From: DATJOJ01 sp035507035
GTDB taxonomy: Bacteria; Acidobacteriota; Terriglobia; Terriglobales; Acidobacteriaceae
Direction: 5' to 3'
Assembly: GCA_035507035.1 (NCBI GenBank)
Contig: DATJOJ010000040.1
Span: 1-64,000, forward strand
Length of the DNA: 64,000 nt
The translations under genes were made by a program, and so were the position numbers. Below are positions 16,209 through 25,031 of the stretch, piece by piece (the stretch's first letter is position 1; each line of letters opens with the position of its first letter). The notes beneath the pieces are model-generated. The model did not search any database and was not told the origin of the DNA. It was given only the letters and a program-made list of their open reading frames with translations.

Positions 16209-18407
16209 ATGCCTTCAACAAAACACAATGCGACTGTCAGTGAGCCCGCAGTCTGGGTCTATCGACCGTGGCTGGACTTGATTGTCGGATGCGGAGCGTG
16301 GTCGTTACCACTGATGGGATTGGCCTACTTCTCCTCGGCAGCCAGCACTCTTACATGGTCTGTTTTGTTCTATTTCCTGGCCTTGTTCTTGAATTATCCG
16401 CATTACATGGCGACGATTTACCGCGCCTACCACACCGAAGAAGACTTCCGAAAGTATCGAATCTTTACAGTTCACATCACGCTCCTGGTCGTGCTGACCG
16501 CGATCTTTACTCACTTCTGGGTTGGCGTCTTGCCGTGGATATTCACGCTCTATCTCACCGCGAGCCCCTGGCACTATAGCGGACAAAATTATGGCCTCTT
16601 CATAATGTTTGCGCGTCGCGCCGGCACTCAGCCTAGCCTCTCCCAGCGTCGCTGCATATACGCGGCTTTTCTGATCTCGTATGCGATCTTGTTCTTGAAT
16701 TTCCATACTGGACCCTCCGCTGATCCTTTATTTGTGTCGCTGAATATTCCTTCGAGGATCAGCGCATGGGCGCAAGCCGTTCTGGCGATCGCATTCGTTG
16801 GGTGCTCCAGCTTCGGTCTCGTTCGCTTGGTTTATCAGGGCACCGTGCGCAAGCTGATCCCTTCGCTGACTCTGTTCTCAACTCAGTGCGTATGGTTTTT
16901 GCTGCCGACGTTGCTTTCTTTGATCGAGCGATACCGGGTACCGCAAAGCCGTTACAGCACCGGCGTCCTCGCGCTGATGCATTCCGCACAATACTTGTGG
17001 ATCACGAGTTACTACGCTAAACGCGAAGCTACGAGCACGGGAGGCCGGACTTGGCGGCCCCTGGCGTATTTTTCACTTCTGATCACAGGAGGGATCGCGC
17101 TTTTCATCCCCGGCCCGTGGATTTCCAGTCTGATTTTCCATTTTGATTTTACGAGAAGCTTCCTGATTTTTACGGCGCTTGTGAACATTCATCACTTCAT
17201 TCTCGATGGAGCGATTTGGAAGCTGCGCGATGGGCGGATTGCCGCCTTGTTGGTGAGTTCGCGAGCACAAATTGCCCGTGCAGCAACAGAGTCCATGACC
17301 CGGACTACCAGTGCTCTACGTTGGTTGGCCGGTTCGGATTCCATTGCCCGGAAAGTGCGTACAGCCGCTGCGCTGGCCTTGCTCGCTTGGGGCGGTCTGG
17401 ACCAACTGCATTATTACTTTGCGCTGCAAGATGGCAATCTTGTCGCCCTGAAGCGTGCCGCGTTACTCACTCCCTACGACACACCGGTTGAAACACGGCT
17501 TGCACACGCAGCGCTGGAAGATGGGAAACCGGAAGAATCAGTTACGGCTTGGGAATATGCAATCGCAGCGAACCCCGCGGACCCGGCTCCACGCGAGGCT
17601 TTCCTGCAATATCTCACGCACCAGCGGCAGTTCGAGCAGGCATACCTGCTTAGCGGCAATTGGCTGAAACTGGCTCCGCGTGATACTGCACTTCTGATAA
17701 ATCACGGCATCCTGGCCCAGCAATTCGGCCATATAGACGAAGCGGAGCGAAACTGGCAGAAAGCTCTTGTCGTCGATCCTTCGCAAACCGTCGTTGATCT
17801 TTACCTAGCTGCGGCCCTGGATCGTCAGGGGAATTTCGATGGCGCCATTCAGCATTACGAATCTTTCCTCGTGAAAATTGCGCATCAGCCGGTCTCTGAC
17901 CGCCCGCCCTCGGCCAGCCTCATTAGCATTATCCTGAAACTCGCCGATTGCGAGAAGCGGACCAGTCATCCCGATCAAGCATTGCAGTTTTATGGAATGG
18001 CTCAGACATTGGCTGCGCAGACGCACGAAGCCAAACTCGAGAGCTTTTCGCTCGTCGGCCAGGCGTCGCTCGAGGCTGCCCTCGGACAGACCGACCACTC
18101 TCTCCATCATTATCAAGAAGCGATTCAACTCGATGACAAGCTGAACGACTCGAACATCGCGGCAACGGATTGGTACATGTTTGCGCTGTTCCTCCGCAAG
18201 GCACGATTCCCATCCGGCTTGGTCTACGCCAGTTTGATCAAATCGCAATCATTGTTGCCTGCCGATGCGAGTGGGCGCTCAGCGGCGAGCCAGACCGCAA
18301 AAGAACTGGAAAAAGAACTCGGCTCGAAGTCCGTCACGATCAGGCGAAATCCGGATCCGCTGCTGCGGGAAGCGTTAGAGTTGTCCAGTCGAGTGTCACA
18401 GCCCTGA
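16209..18407 (+). CDS. Polytopic membrane protein with C-terminal TPR repeats
   Basis: 732-residue protein of unknown function. The first 400 residues contain about nine hydrophobic helices, with conserved-looking His-rich spots on or near the membrane (LNYPHYMATIYRAYHT, TASPWHYSGQNYGLF, NIHHFILDGAIWKLR). The rest consists of TPR-like repeats (residues about 440-720), for example HIDEAERNWQKALVVDPSQT and QTDHSLHHYQEAIQLDDKLN. The start at 16209 follows GAAGG by eight bases; a longer frame opens at 16095 without a ribosome site. The family looks like the acidobacterial multi-TM/TPR proteins annotated as hypothetical. The clustered His residues on consecutive helices could bind metal, but that is speculation. 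Confidence 0.78.
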   Translation: MPSTKHNATVSEPAVWVYRPWLDLIVGCGAWSLPLMGLAYFSSAASTLTWSVLFYFLALFLNYPHYMATIYRAYHTEEDFRKYRIFTVHITLLVVLTAIFTHFWVGVLPWIFTLYLTASPWHYSGQNYGLFIMFARRAGTQPSLSQRRCIYAAFLISYAILFLNFHTGPSADPLFVSLNIPSRISAWAQAVLAIAFVGCSSFGLVRLVYQGTVRKLIPSLTLFSTQCVWFLLPTLLSLIERYRVPQSRYSTGVLALMHSAQYLWITSYYAKREATSTGGRTWRPLAYFSLLITGGIALFIPGPWISSLIFHFDFTRSFLIFTALVNIHHFILDGAIWKLRDGRIAALLVSSRAQIARAATESMTRTTSALRWLAGSDSIARKVRTAAALALLAWGGLDQLHYYFALQDGNLVALKRAALLTPYDTPVETRLAHAALEDGKPEESVTAWEYAIAANPADPAPREAFLQYLTHQRQFEQAYLLSGNWLKLAPRDTALLINHGILAQQFGHIDEAERNWQKALVVDPSQTVVDLYLAAALDRQGNFDGAIQHYESFLVKIAHQPVSDRPPSASLISIILKLADCEKRTSHPDQALQFYGMAQTLAAQTHEAKLESFSLVGQASLEAALGQTDHSLHHYQEAIQLDDKLNDSNIAATDWYMFALFLRKARFPSGLVYASLIKSQSLLPADASGRSAASQTAKELEKELGSKSVTIRRNPDPLLREALELSSRVSQP

Positions 18408-18440
18408 AGTAGGTGCCCGGACGTTGCCCCCAGCGTGAGC

Positions 18441-18596
18441 TTATGCGGCGTTCGCCTCGACAGATTCTGTCGCTGAAGGTTTCGACGAAAAGAGCGGAAT
18501 CAGCCCCTCCACCAGGGTCGGATGCGAAATTACCGCGTCACGCAGCGCTGTGTAGGGCAGCCCGGCAATCATTGCAATTTGCACCACGATGAACGT
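18441..18596 (-). pseudogene. Remnant: C-terminal tail of a MerA/Lpd-type FAD disulfide oxidoreductase
   Basis: A 51-codon open frame, ending in TAA at 18441, reads TFIVVQIAMIAGLPYTALRD then AVISHPTLVEGLIPLFSS. That is the closing helix of the dimerisation domain of pyridine nucleotide-disulfide oxidoreductases (mercuric reductase / dihydrolipoamide dehydrogenase relatives). An in-frame TAG at 18597-18599 blocks the frame just upstream, and the next 100 bases become the tRNA-Ser gene. The remaining 400 or so residues are absent. I read it as a gene relic, possibly left after a rearrangement at the tRNA. Confidence 0.55.
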
Positions 18597-18708
18597 CTAC
18601 GGCGATGCGGACACGCGGCATGCACAGGAGAAAGTCGTCCGACTGGCACTGCCGCAAGTGTAAACGGATTGCGAAGCGGATTGCTGGGCTTGTAACCGAT
18701 TGAAATTC

Positions 18709-18802
<94 letters not shown>

Positions 18803-18938
18803 GGAGACAGGTTTGCTAGTGGTAGCTTAGCATAAGCGGGTTGTCTGATCCTCGCTTGCAATATCTGACACGTTTTCAACTTGCTCCACAGGCCGATGCT
18901 CGGCGAAGATTCAAGAAGCAAGAGATTTCATCTGATTC

Positions 18939-19697
18939 GTGCCTGCGAAATCCAAATCCGTTTCCGGAAAACTTTCTGCGTCCGCTGCCAAATTGCGCCT
19001 CCTGAAGCGCCTGCATTGCACCCTCAAATTTGAGAAGCAAGCTCGGGTAGCTGGGGCGCGTTTGGTGGCGGGTGTTGACGAGGTTGGCCGAGGATCTCTG
19101 TTCGGTCCTGTGGTCGCCGCCGCGGTCATCCTCGATCCGACATATCGCATTCGCGGTTTACGAGACTCGAAGTTGTTGCCGGCGGAACGGCGGGAGATTT
19201 TGGCGGTTCGCATTCGCGAGCATTCGCTAGGGTGGGCGATTGCGGCGGTGGACGCGGCGCGCATCGATCAGATCAACATTTATCAGGCTTCACGCCTTGC
19301 CATGCGAGACGCCGTGGTGCAGTTACAGCCTCCCGCGGATCATCTGCTGATCGATGCCCTGCGGTTAGATTGCGATCTTCCGCAGCATTCCATTATTCAC
19401 GGAGATGCGCTTTCCGCTTCCATCGCGGCCGCGTCAATCCTTGCGAAAGTTGAACGGGATCGCTGGGTCAGCGAGTGGGATGCGGTCTTTCCTGCCTATG
19501 GCTTGGCCTCCAATAAAGGTTACAGTACGCCGCATCACATCGCGGCTCTTCGCAAGAACGGCCCATGCCCGCTGCATCGGCTCTCCTTTGCGCCCGTGTG
19601 GATGAATCCTGTGCCTCAAGAAACATTGGCCTTCATGCTGGAGGAGAACTCGCAAGAAGTTCTCCAGCCCGAAGCCAGCAAGGCGGCGGCTTTCTGA
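18939..19697 (+). CDS. rnhB: Ribonuclease HII
   Basis: Cuts the RNA strand of RNA-DNA hybrids and single ribonucleotides in DNA. The catalytic acidic residues are visible: the DE of VAGVDEVGRGSLFGP, the Asp of DHLLIDALRL and the Asp of SIIHGDALSASIAAASILAK. The segment GYSTPHHIAALRKNGPCPLHR is also typical. At 252 residues it is longer than most bacterial RNases HII (about 200), with roughly 42 extra basic residues at the N-terminus and a 25-residue C-terminal tail. The GTG at 18939 is the first start in frame; GTG at a later point would shorten the N-terminal extension without touching the domain. Confidence 0.94.
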   Translation: MPAKSKSVSGKLSASAAKLRLLKRLHCTLKFEKQARVAGARLVAGVDEVGRGSLFGPVVAAAVILDPTYRIRGLRDSKLLPAERREILAVRIREHSLGWAIAAVDAARIDQINIYQASRLAMRDAVVQLQPPADHLLIDALRLDCDLPQHSIIHGDALSASIAAASILAKVERDRWVSEWDAVFPAYGLASNKGYSTPHHIAALRKNGPCPLHRLSFAPVWMNPVPQETLAFMLEENSQEVLQPEASKAAAF

Positions 19698-19714
19698 GTA
19701 GTCTTTGCTTTACG

Positions 19715-20203
19715 TCAACCGATTGCTTCCAATCTGCTACTCATCTCCCTTGCTAAAGTTTCAACCTCATGCATTCTGGTTTCGGCCAAAGCCGGCAACT
19801 CGGGAACCTGCAATACGGTTTCGCAGGAAAGAAGCAGAGCGGTCATAGTATTGTTGAGTTCGTTCCGCAAGGATTGTCGAGCTTCTTGATTCGCGGCGGC
19901 AAGTTCCCACTTGCGCCGATGCAAAGCCGAGCGCAATTCGCGGATGACCCGCCCCGTCGCGCTAATGGCGAAGTTGACATATACCGGTGTAGCAGTCCCA
20001 AGGTGCTTTAGCACCCCGTGACCCTCATCCGGGTCGGAGTCAAGCAATTGTTGATCGAAGATTACCGCCGAGAATTCCTGGCCCTGCAGTTCGGCGACGG
20101 CTTCGGTTGAAGATGAGCAAACCTTCACCACTTCTTTCGTCGCCTCTTGCAGGGCGGGGACACAGTTGTGAACTTTGGTTAGAGATGAAATTAGCAAGAT
20201 CAT
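19715..20203 (-). CDS. Atypical receiver-like protein with degenerate histidine-kinase helix
   Basis: 162-residue protein from the ATG at 20203 (the open frame extends to 20302 without a better start). Residues 1-95 resemble a response-regulator receiver: MILLISSLTK in place of the acidic pocket, and FSAVIFDQQLLDSD with an Asp at the usual phosphorylation place, but the first-strand Asp pair is missing. A long helix follows, RQSLRNELNNTMTALLLSCE, which resembles the dimerisation helix of histidine kinases (consensus H-E-L-N-N-P-L-T) with the phospho-His replaced by Asn. It lies 117 bases downstream of the NtrC-type regulator on the same strand. It may act as a phosphate sink, dimerisation partner or regulator of the adjacent pair; function is not established. 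Confidence 0.65.
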   Translation of the reverse strand: MILLISSLTKVHNCVPALQEATKEVVKVCSSSTEAVAELQGQEFSAVIFDQQLLDSDPDEGHGVLKHLGTATPVYVNFAISATGRVIRELRSALHRRKWELAAANQEARQSLRNELNNTMTALLLSCETVLQVPELPALAETRMHEVETLAREMSSRLEAIG

Positions 20204-20320
20204 GCATTCGCAATTGCATGTATATGGCCAAGCAAGTTCCACTGAAAACAAGCGACTTGCGAACACATCTTCAACGCTCTCGCTTCCAATCCGGGAAATC
20301 AAGTCCCAAATGCATCTTTC

Positions 20321-21721
20321 TCACTCATGGCCGTATTCTTTCAGCTTTCGATAGAGCGTTGTTTTCCCGATGCCGAGCAGACGGGCTGCCAGCAGCTTGT
20401 CACCATTGAGTTGGGTAATGGTCTCGAGGATGGTACGTTTTTCCAGTTCGCAGATGGGAATGATTTTGGCCGAACCATTGGTTGGCACGATCGCATGGCC
20501 GTTGCCGGAGACTCCGCTGGGCAGGTCAGTCAGGTGAATCTCGGGTCCACTGTTGAGCGCGCAGGCACGCTCCAGGCAATTTTCCAATTCGCGAACGTTC
20601 CCCGGCCAGTCGTACGCCAGCATCATTTTCATCGCTTCAGGCGTCATGCTCCTGCGCAGACCGGAATCCTGCGCGAGTTTCTCCAGAAAATGTCCAATCA
20701 ACAGCGGAATGTCCTGGCGCCGTTCGCGCAACGGCGGAATGCGCAGGTTCAGAACATTTAAGCGGAAATAAAGGTCGCGGCGGAAAGTGCCTTGCTGCAC
20801 TGCCTGCTCGAGTTCGCGGTTGGTTGCCGCAAGTACGCGCACATTGATGGGAATTCGTTTGGTACTGCCCACCGGACGGATCTCGCGTTCTTGGATCGCC
20901 CGCAGCAGTTTCGCTTGCAGGTCGACCGGCAACTCTCCAATTTCGTCCAGCAAGACTGTACCGCCGTCGGCCATCGTCAGCAACCCATCCTTCGATTGCG
21001 CTGCACCTGTGAACGCCCCTTTCACGTACCCGAACAGTTCGCTCTCGATCAGCGTTGGAACCAGAGAGCCGCAGTCCACCGGGATAAACGGTTTGTCACG
21101 ATACGGCCCGGAAAAATGAATAGAACGAGCCACCAGCTCCTTCCCGGTTCCACTCTCGCCGAGAATAAGAACGGGATGATTGCTCTGGGCGGCCTTCGCA
21201 ATCATGCGGTAAAGTCTCTCCATCTCCGGCGCGGCGCCCACGATCCCGGCAAATCCCTGACGGCACTTGGTCCGTTCCCGCAAGATCCGGTTCTCACTCT
21301 TCAACTTCAGGTGCGCGGTGACACGCCCCAGCAGAAGGCGCAGTTCATCCATGGTGAAAGGTTTGGTTACATAGTCGTAGGCGCCGAACTTCATGGACTG
21401 AACCGCCGATTGAACCGTGGCACATCCGGTTATCACGATGACTTCGGCATCGGGCCGGAGCCGGCGAATTCGCTGCAGAGATTCCAACCCTCCAGCTCCC
21501 GGCGATTTGAAGTCCAGCAACACCGTGTCCACCGACTGTGACTCGAGAAGTCGGCAAGCGTGCTCGATAGAATCAGCGATCAGAACATTGAACCCTTGCG
21601 CGCGGGCGGCTTCGCGGCAGGCTTCTCGAACGGCTCGCTCCTCATCAACGATCATCAGGGTCAGAAAATTCGCCGTCTCATAATGGACGGAGCTAATCGG
21701 GGCTAGTGCAGCGCTTGTCAT
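20321..21721 (-). CDS. NtrC-family sigma-54-dependent response regulator
   Basis: 466-residue activator with a receiver domain (about residues 20-135; acidic pair D26-E27, phospho-acceptor D70 in VLLDFKSPGAGG, Lys in YDYVTKPFT). The AAA+ domain follows, with Walker A GESGTGKE and the sigma-54 contact loop GAFTGA, then LLDEIGELP, and a C-terminal Fis-type helix-turn-helix (NGDKLLAARLLGIGKTTLYR). It should activate sigma-54 promoters when phosphorylated. The gene overlaps the preceding histidine kinase by 29 bases, so the two are a cognate pair. The target genes are not evident; I found no convincing -24/-12 promoter near the kinase or the hydrogenase operon. Confidence 0.94.
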   Translation of the reverse strand: MTSAALAPISSVHYETANFLTLMIVDEERAVREACREAARAQGFNVLIADSIEHACRLLESQSVDTVLLDFKSPGAGGLESLQRIRRLRPDAEVIVITGCATVQSAVQSMKFGAYDYVTKPFTMDELRLLLGRVTAHLKLKSENRILRERTKCRQGFAGIVGAAPEMERLYRMIAKAAQSNHPVLILGESGTGKELVARSIHFSGPYRDKPFIPVDCGSLVPTLIESELFGYVKGAFTGAAQSKDGLLTMADGGTVLLDEIGELPVDLQAKLLRAIQEREIRPVGSTKRIPINVRVLAATNRELEQAVQQGTFRRDLYFRLNVLNLRIPPLRERRQDIPLLIGHFLEKLAQDSGLRRSMTPEAMKMMLAYDWPGNVRELENCLERACALNSGPEIHLTDLPSGVSGNGHAIVPTNGSAKIIPICELEKRTILETITQLNGDKLLAARLLGIGKTTLYRKLKEYGHE

Positions 21722-22508
21722 ACTTCGAGTCCTTTTCTTTGAGTTTGCGTTTTTCGCCGGGGAGACGGACTACGACCTGCGTCCCTTTCCCAGGCTGGCT
21801 TGCGATTTCAATGGTTCCGCGGTGTTGGCGGACAATACGTAGTACGGTAGCGAGCCCAAGACCTGTGCCCTTGCCACTGCTCTTTGTGGTGAAAAATGGC
21901 TCACAAATCCGGGAACGGGTCTGCGCGTCCATCCCAATACCTGTGTCGCGCACTTCAAGTTCGACCCAGTCGGTCCGATTTTCTTCTCGATCGTGATCGA
22001 TATTGCGGGTGATAATTCTCAGCTGACCGCCTTCTGGCATGGCATCACGCGCATTCAAGGCAAGATTGAGAATGATCTGCCGGGCCTGAGCGGGGTTTAT
22101 CTTGACCGCTTCGAGGTGTTCGGCTAACTCGACGGTCAACTGAATGTTCTCCCCAATTAAGCGAACCAAGAGATTGCGAATCTCACAGATCACGTCATTG
22201 AAGGAGAGCGACACAGTTTCGTTGGGCCCGGTTCGCGCAACCTCAGCCAATTGGCCCACTATGTCGGCGGCGTGAGAACTGGCGGAGCGGATTTCCTGTG
22301 CATAGCGCCACAAACGGCTGTCTTTTTCGAGACCAGCCAGCAACAGATCGGAGCAGAGCACAATCCCCGTCAACAGATTGTTGAAGTCATGGGCAACGCC
22401 ACTGACCAGACGGCCAATCGTTTCCATACCCTGGGCTTCGAGCGAAGGCCGGTCGAGCGATTTCTCCATCGCTTTGGTTGATTGTTCAAGTTGTGCGACA
22501 GCAGTCAT
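21693..22508 (-). CDS. Soluble PAS-less sensor histidine kinase
   Basis: 271-residue kinase with only the catalytic core: H-box GVAHDFNNLLTGI with H40, then N-box NLALNARDAM, G1 DTGIGM, F/G2 FFTTKSSGKGTGLGLATV. There is no membrane helix and no recognisable input domain, only 25 residues before the H-box region, so the signal must come from another protein. The H-box type (AHDFNNLLT) is that of the NtrB/hybrid kinases. The gene overlaps the NtrC-type regulator by 29 bases. Upstream lies a 231-base intergenic region with the operon promoter; no clear promoter elements were recognised there. Confidence 0.92.
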   Translation of the reverse strand: MTAVAQLEQSTKAMEKSLDRPSLEAQGMETIGRLVSGVAHDFNNLLTGIVLCSDLLLAGLEKDSRLWRYAQEIRSASSHAADIVGQLAEVARTGPNETVSLSFNDVICEIRNLLVRLIGENIQLTVELAEHLEAVKINPAQARQIILNLALNARDAMPEGGQLRIITRNIDHDREENRTDWVELEVRDTGIGMDAQTRSRICEPFFTTKSSGKGTGLGLATVLRIVRQHRGTIEIASQPGKGTQVVVRLPGEKRKLKEKDSKYDKRCTSPD

Positions 22509-22739
22509 TCCTTAACAACTCCCGCCAGAAACCTACGTCAGCAGAGCCACCCTCAACGTAGCTCTGGTCCTTTGTTGTTGGGAAGTCTAAGAGCGCAACA
22601 CGGCTACCGCTTAGGACTACGGTCACTTCTTAGCGGTGACGGGCGAACTACCATTTCCACAATGGGAAGCTGGGTCACAAGCAGTCCCGAAAGGACACAA
22701 AGGTATGTTTCTTAAAGGGAAAGTATCAACTCGGGAGAT

Positions 22740-23423
22740 CTAACTCGTGATCGGCAACGATTGCACAAGCCAAAAGACCAGTTGGCGCCCGGTGGAAAAC
22801 TTAGCTTGGGCATTCTCATTGGGTTGCGCGCCTGGTTCGCTGACACCCTCAATAGGCCGTTGAATTCTGTGGTCTGCGGTTTCGACGGGTACGCTTGGAT
22901 GAGGTGAGCTCTTAACGAACACGGCGGAGGTATGTACGACGATGGTCTTGCCGCCGATGTCGACCGACGAAAGGGTTAGTTCCAGATACGCATTTCCCGT
23001 CCGGTTGGCCAACACTACACGGCCGCTGACAAGGGCACCGCGCGGGGCGAGGGTTTCGCCGCCCCAGGCAATGGGCTGATCCAGGACTGCGGTAAAAGGG
23101 TCTCCCGGATGGGCGACCGCGCTAGACAAACTAGATTGCAACCGCACCACAAGCGCTGTTCCCCGCGGGAGTACCGTGTTGACGAGAGAATGCGTCGGCG
23201 AAGCGTTACCCTCGCTGTTGTCTTGGTTAAAGCTTGGGGGCTGGCTGGACGCAGCGACGGATGTCGGCGAGAGCACTGGGACTTGGTGGGAACAACTAGT
23301 GGTCAGTGCGAGCAGAGCAAGAACGGCGAGATTCCTCCGCACGATCGAAAGCTGTTTTCTCCGCTCCACAATACTGAATAAATCCGCAACTGAATTGCCA
23401 CGACTTCGTTCTTGCACTTGCAA
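22740..23423 (-). CDS. Putative lipoprotein of unknown function
   Basis: 227-residue open frame with a lipoprotein-type signal: a basic stretch (ERRKQLSIVRRN), a hydrophobic core (LAVLALLALTT) and the lipobox-like TTSCSH, Cys near residue 44. The mature part contains a strand-rich domain, TVLPRGTALVVRLQSSLSSA, AHPGDPFTAVLDQPIAWGGE and LAPRGALVSGRVVLANRTG. This pattern recurs in acidobacterial hypothetical proteins and recalls conjugation TrbI/VirB10-like beta domains. The start is a TTG; a GTG at about residue 28 would give a more normal signal length but lacks a good ribosome site. It is unclear what it does. Confidence 0.6.
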   Translation of the reverse strand: MQVQERSRGNSVADLFSIVERRKQLSIVRRNLAVLALLALTTSCSHQVPVLSPTSVAASSQPPSFNQDNSEGNASPTHSLVNTVLPRGTALVVRLQSSLSSAVAHPGDPFTAVLDQPIAWGGETLAPRGALVSGRVVLANRTGNAYLELTLSSVDIGGKTIVVHTSAVFVKSSPHPSVPVETADHRIQRPIEGVSEPGAQPNENAQAKFSTGRQLVFWLVQSLPITS

Positions 23424-23792
23424 CAGTTAGCGAGCGCCCCGGCATGAGTTGGTGTAGTTTTTCCGCGCGGATCAGAAGACATTTCCTCGGTGAAGAACCG
23501 TAGCCCGCAGAAAGTAGTGTCATCGCCGTCCAGCCATGCATCACTTCTTGGAAAGGGCGTTTGAGGTGCCGTTTAAGTAACCAAACAATGGTTACTAAGG
23601 ACCATGTCCGGCCCAGAAATGTTTGGTAACTCGCATTGCAGCAACGATTTAGCGAAAACAGAGCTCATTTTTCAGAGACGAACTTTTCCATTGCCAAGGC
23701 CAGATTACTTTCATAACATCAAAAGTGGCAGGAACCTCGCTGGCGAAATCGTCGGCGGGTTGTGCACTTCGCGTTTTGGGCGAACCCCGGGG
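23424..23792. other. Long intergenic region with inverted repeat
   Basis: 369 bases separate the divergently oriented lipoprotein and transpeptidase genes. No tRNA or convincing small gene was seen. The open frame from 23604 (63 codons before the chosen transpeptidase start) has no recognisable domain. The region holds an inverted repeat at 23576-23596, described separately. Confidence 0.5.
23576..23596. promoter_or_regulatory. Inverted repeat, candidate operator
   Basis: Perfect 8-base arms AGTAACCA and TGGTTACT separated by AACAA, between the divergent lipoprotein and transpeptidase genes. A further GGTAAC half-site sits at about 23624-23629. The symmetry and spacing suit a dimeric repressor or activator, but it could also form a small hairpin in the transpeptidase leader. 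No protein in the window can be assigned to it. Confidence 0.35.
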
Positions 23793-25013
23793 ATGGTTGG
23801 CGCAGTGATCAAGGGAAGAAGTCTCTCGCGTTTCCTTCTTATCGTTTTTCTCGCTTACACAACTCTATTTTGTCTGTCGGTATCCGCTGCCAACGTTAAC
23901 ACCCGCTCGTTAACGACGCGAAAGAAATCGCAAAAAATTACCGAGACCAGGCACACCACTCGGCGTTTGCATCAACTGGCGAGCGCGCATGGCACCGTGC
24001 ATCGGCGACGCCGCTATTACGGCGAGCGGTTTTATACCAGCTCGTTTGCCGAAGACCTGACAAAGGGTGACATTACCGCCGGCGAGGACCCGGTGGTCCG
24101 CCAAGCCGCCATCGATGCCCTGGGCAATATGAATGGTACGGTCGTCGCGATTGAGCCGACCAGCGGACGCGTGCTTGCCATGGTGAATCAGAAGCTGGCG
24201 CTGTCGAGCGGCGCTCAGCCCTGCTCAACCATCAAGCTTTCGGTCGCTTTAGCCGCGTTGAGCGAAGGCGTGATCAGCAAAGAGACGATGGTTCGTCTCG
24301 GCGGAAGCTACCGCATGAACCTGACTGAGGCTCTTGCTCATTCGAATAATGCATATTTCGAAGCAGTGGGACGCAAGCTGGGCTTCGAGACGGTTGCCTC
24401 GTATGCGCACGAGTTCGGATTGGGGGAACTTGCTGGCTACAACATTCACGGGGAGCAGCTTGGGACTTATCCCGAGGAAGAAATTTCGGCCAAACTCGGT
24501 GGTGTCGGGAAGATGTGCTCTTTCGGCGAAGGTGTTTCCATGACCCCGTTGCAACTGGGCGCCCTGGTGACCGCGATTGCCAATGGCGGCACGCTTTATT
24601 ACTTGCAGCATCCCACCACGCCCGAGCAAGTCGCCAACTTTGAGCCGCGAGTGAAGCGGCACCTCGACATCGCCCCGCTCATCCCTGAAATTTCGGACGG
24701 GATGCAAGGCGCAGTCCGATACGGCACCGCCCGAAGCCTGCGCGTGAATTTCAGCGAAGAAGAGATCTTAGGCAAGACCGGAACCTGCTCTCACGCAGGC
24801 ACGCGCTTCGGATGGTTCGCCTCCTACGCAAATACCGATGTGGGCCGCATCGTGGTGGTGATCTTCCTCGAAGGTGGCCGCCCCACTTACGGACCCAAAG
24901 CGGCAGAGCTTGCTGGCATCCTGTATCGCGACCTGTATACGCACGACTTCTTCGCGCCACGACCAACCGAACCGGCGGCCTCGATCATCAAGGATCCGGC
25001 GAGTTCGAATTAA
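23793..25013 (+). CDS. Stand-alone penicillin-binding transpeptidase domain protein
   Basis: 406-residue protein with an N-terminal membrane or signal segment (FLLIVFLAYTTLFCLSVSA) and a periplasmic beta-lactamase/transpeptidase fold. The three motifs are in order: SxxK as PCSTIKLSVALAALS, SxN as AHSNNAYFEAVG, and KTG as ILGKTGTCSHAGTRFG. The region before it (Lys/Arg-rich, residues 30-80) is low complexity. There is no glycosyltransferase or PBP2/3 dimerisation domain, so it may be a small DD-transpeptidase, a carboxypeptidase or a beta-lactam sensor. The ATG at 23793 sits just before the hydrophobic stretch; the frame is open back to 23604, where another ATG has AAGG close by, so the start is uncertain. 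Confidence 0.85.
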   Translation: MVGAVIKGRSLSRFLLIVFLAYTTLFCLSVSAANVNTRSLTTRKKSQKITETRHTTRRLHQLASAHGTVHRRRRYYGERFYTSSFAEDLTKGDITAGEDPVVRQAAIDALGNMNGTVVAIEPTSGRVLAMVNQKLALSSGAQPCSTIKLSVALAALSEGVISKETMVRLGGSYRMNLTEALAHSNNAYFEAVGRKLGFETVASYAHEFGLGELAGYNIHGEQLGTYPEEEISAKLGGVGKMCSFGEGVSMTPLQLGALVTAIANGGTLYYLQHPTTPEQVANFEPRVKRHLDIAPLIPEISDGMQGAVRYGTARSLRVNFSEEEILGKTGTCSHAGTRFGWFASYANTDVGRIVVVIFLEGGRPTYGPKAAELAGILYRDLYTHDFFAPRPTEPAASIIKDPASSN

Positions 25014-25031
25014 TCCAGAACCGCAAATGAT

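Noticed and set aside
20792..21541. 249-codon plus-strand open frame
   Set aside because: It is antisense to the NtrC-type regulator and has no recognisable domain.
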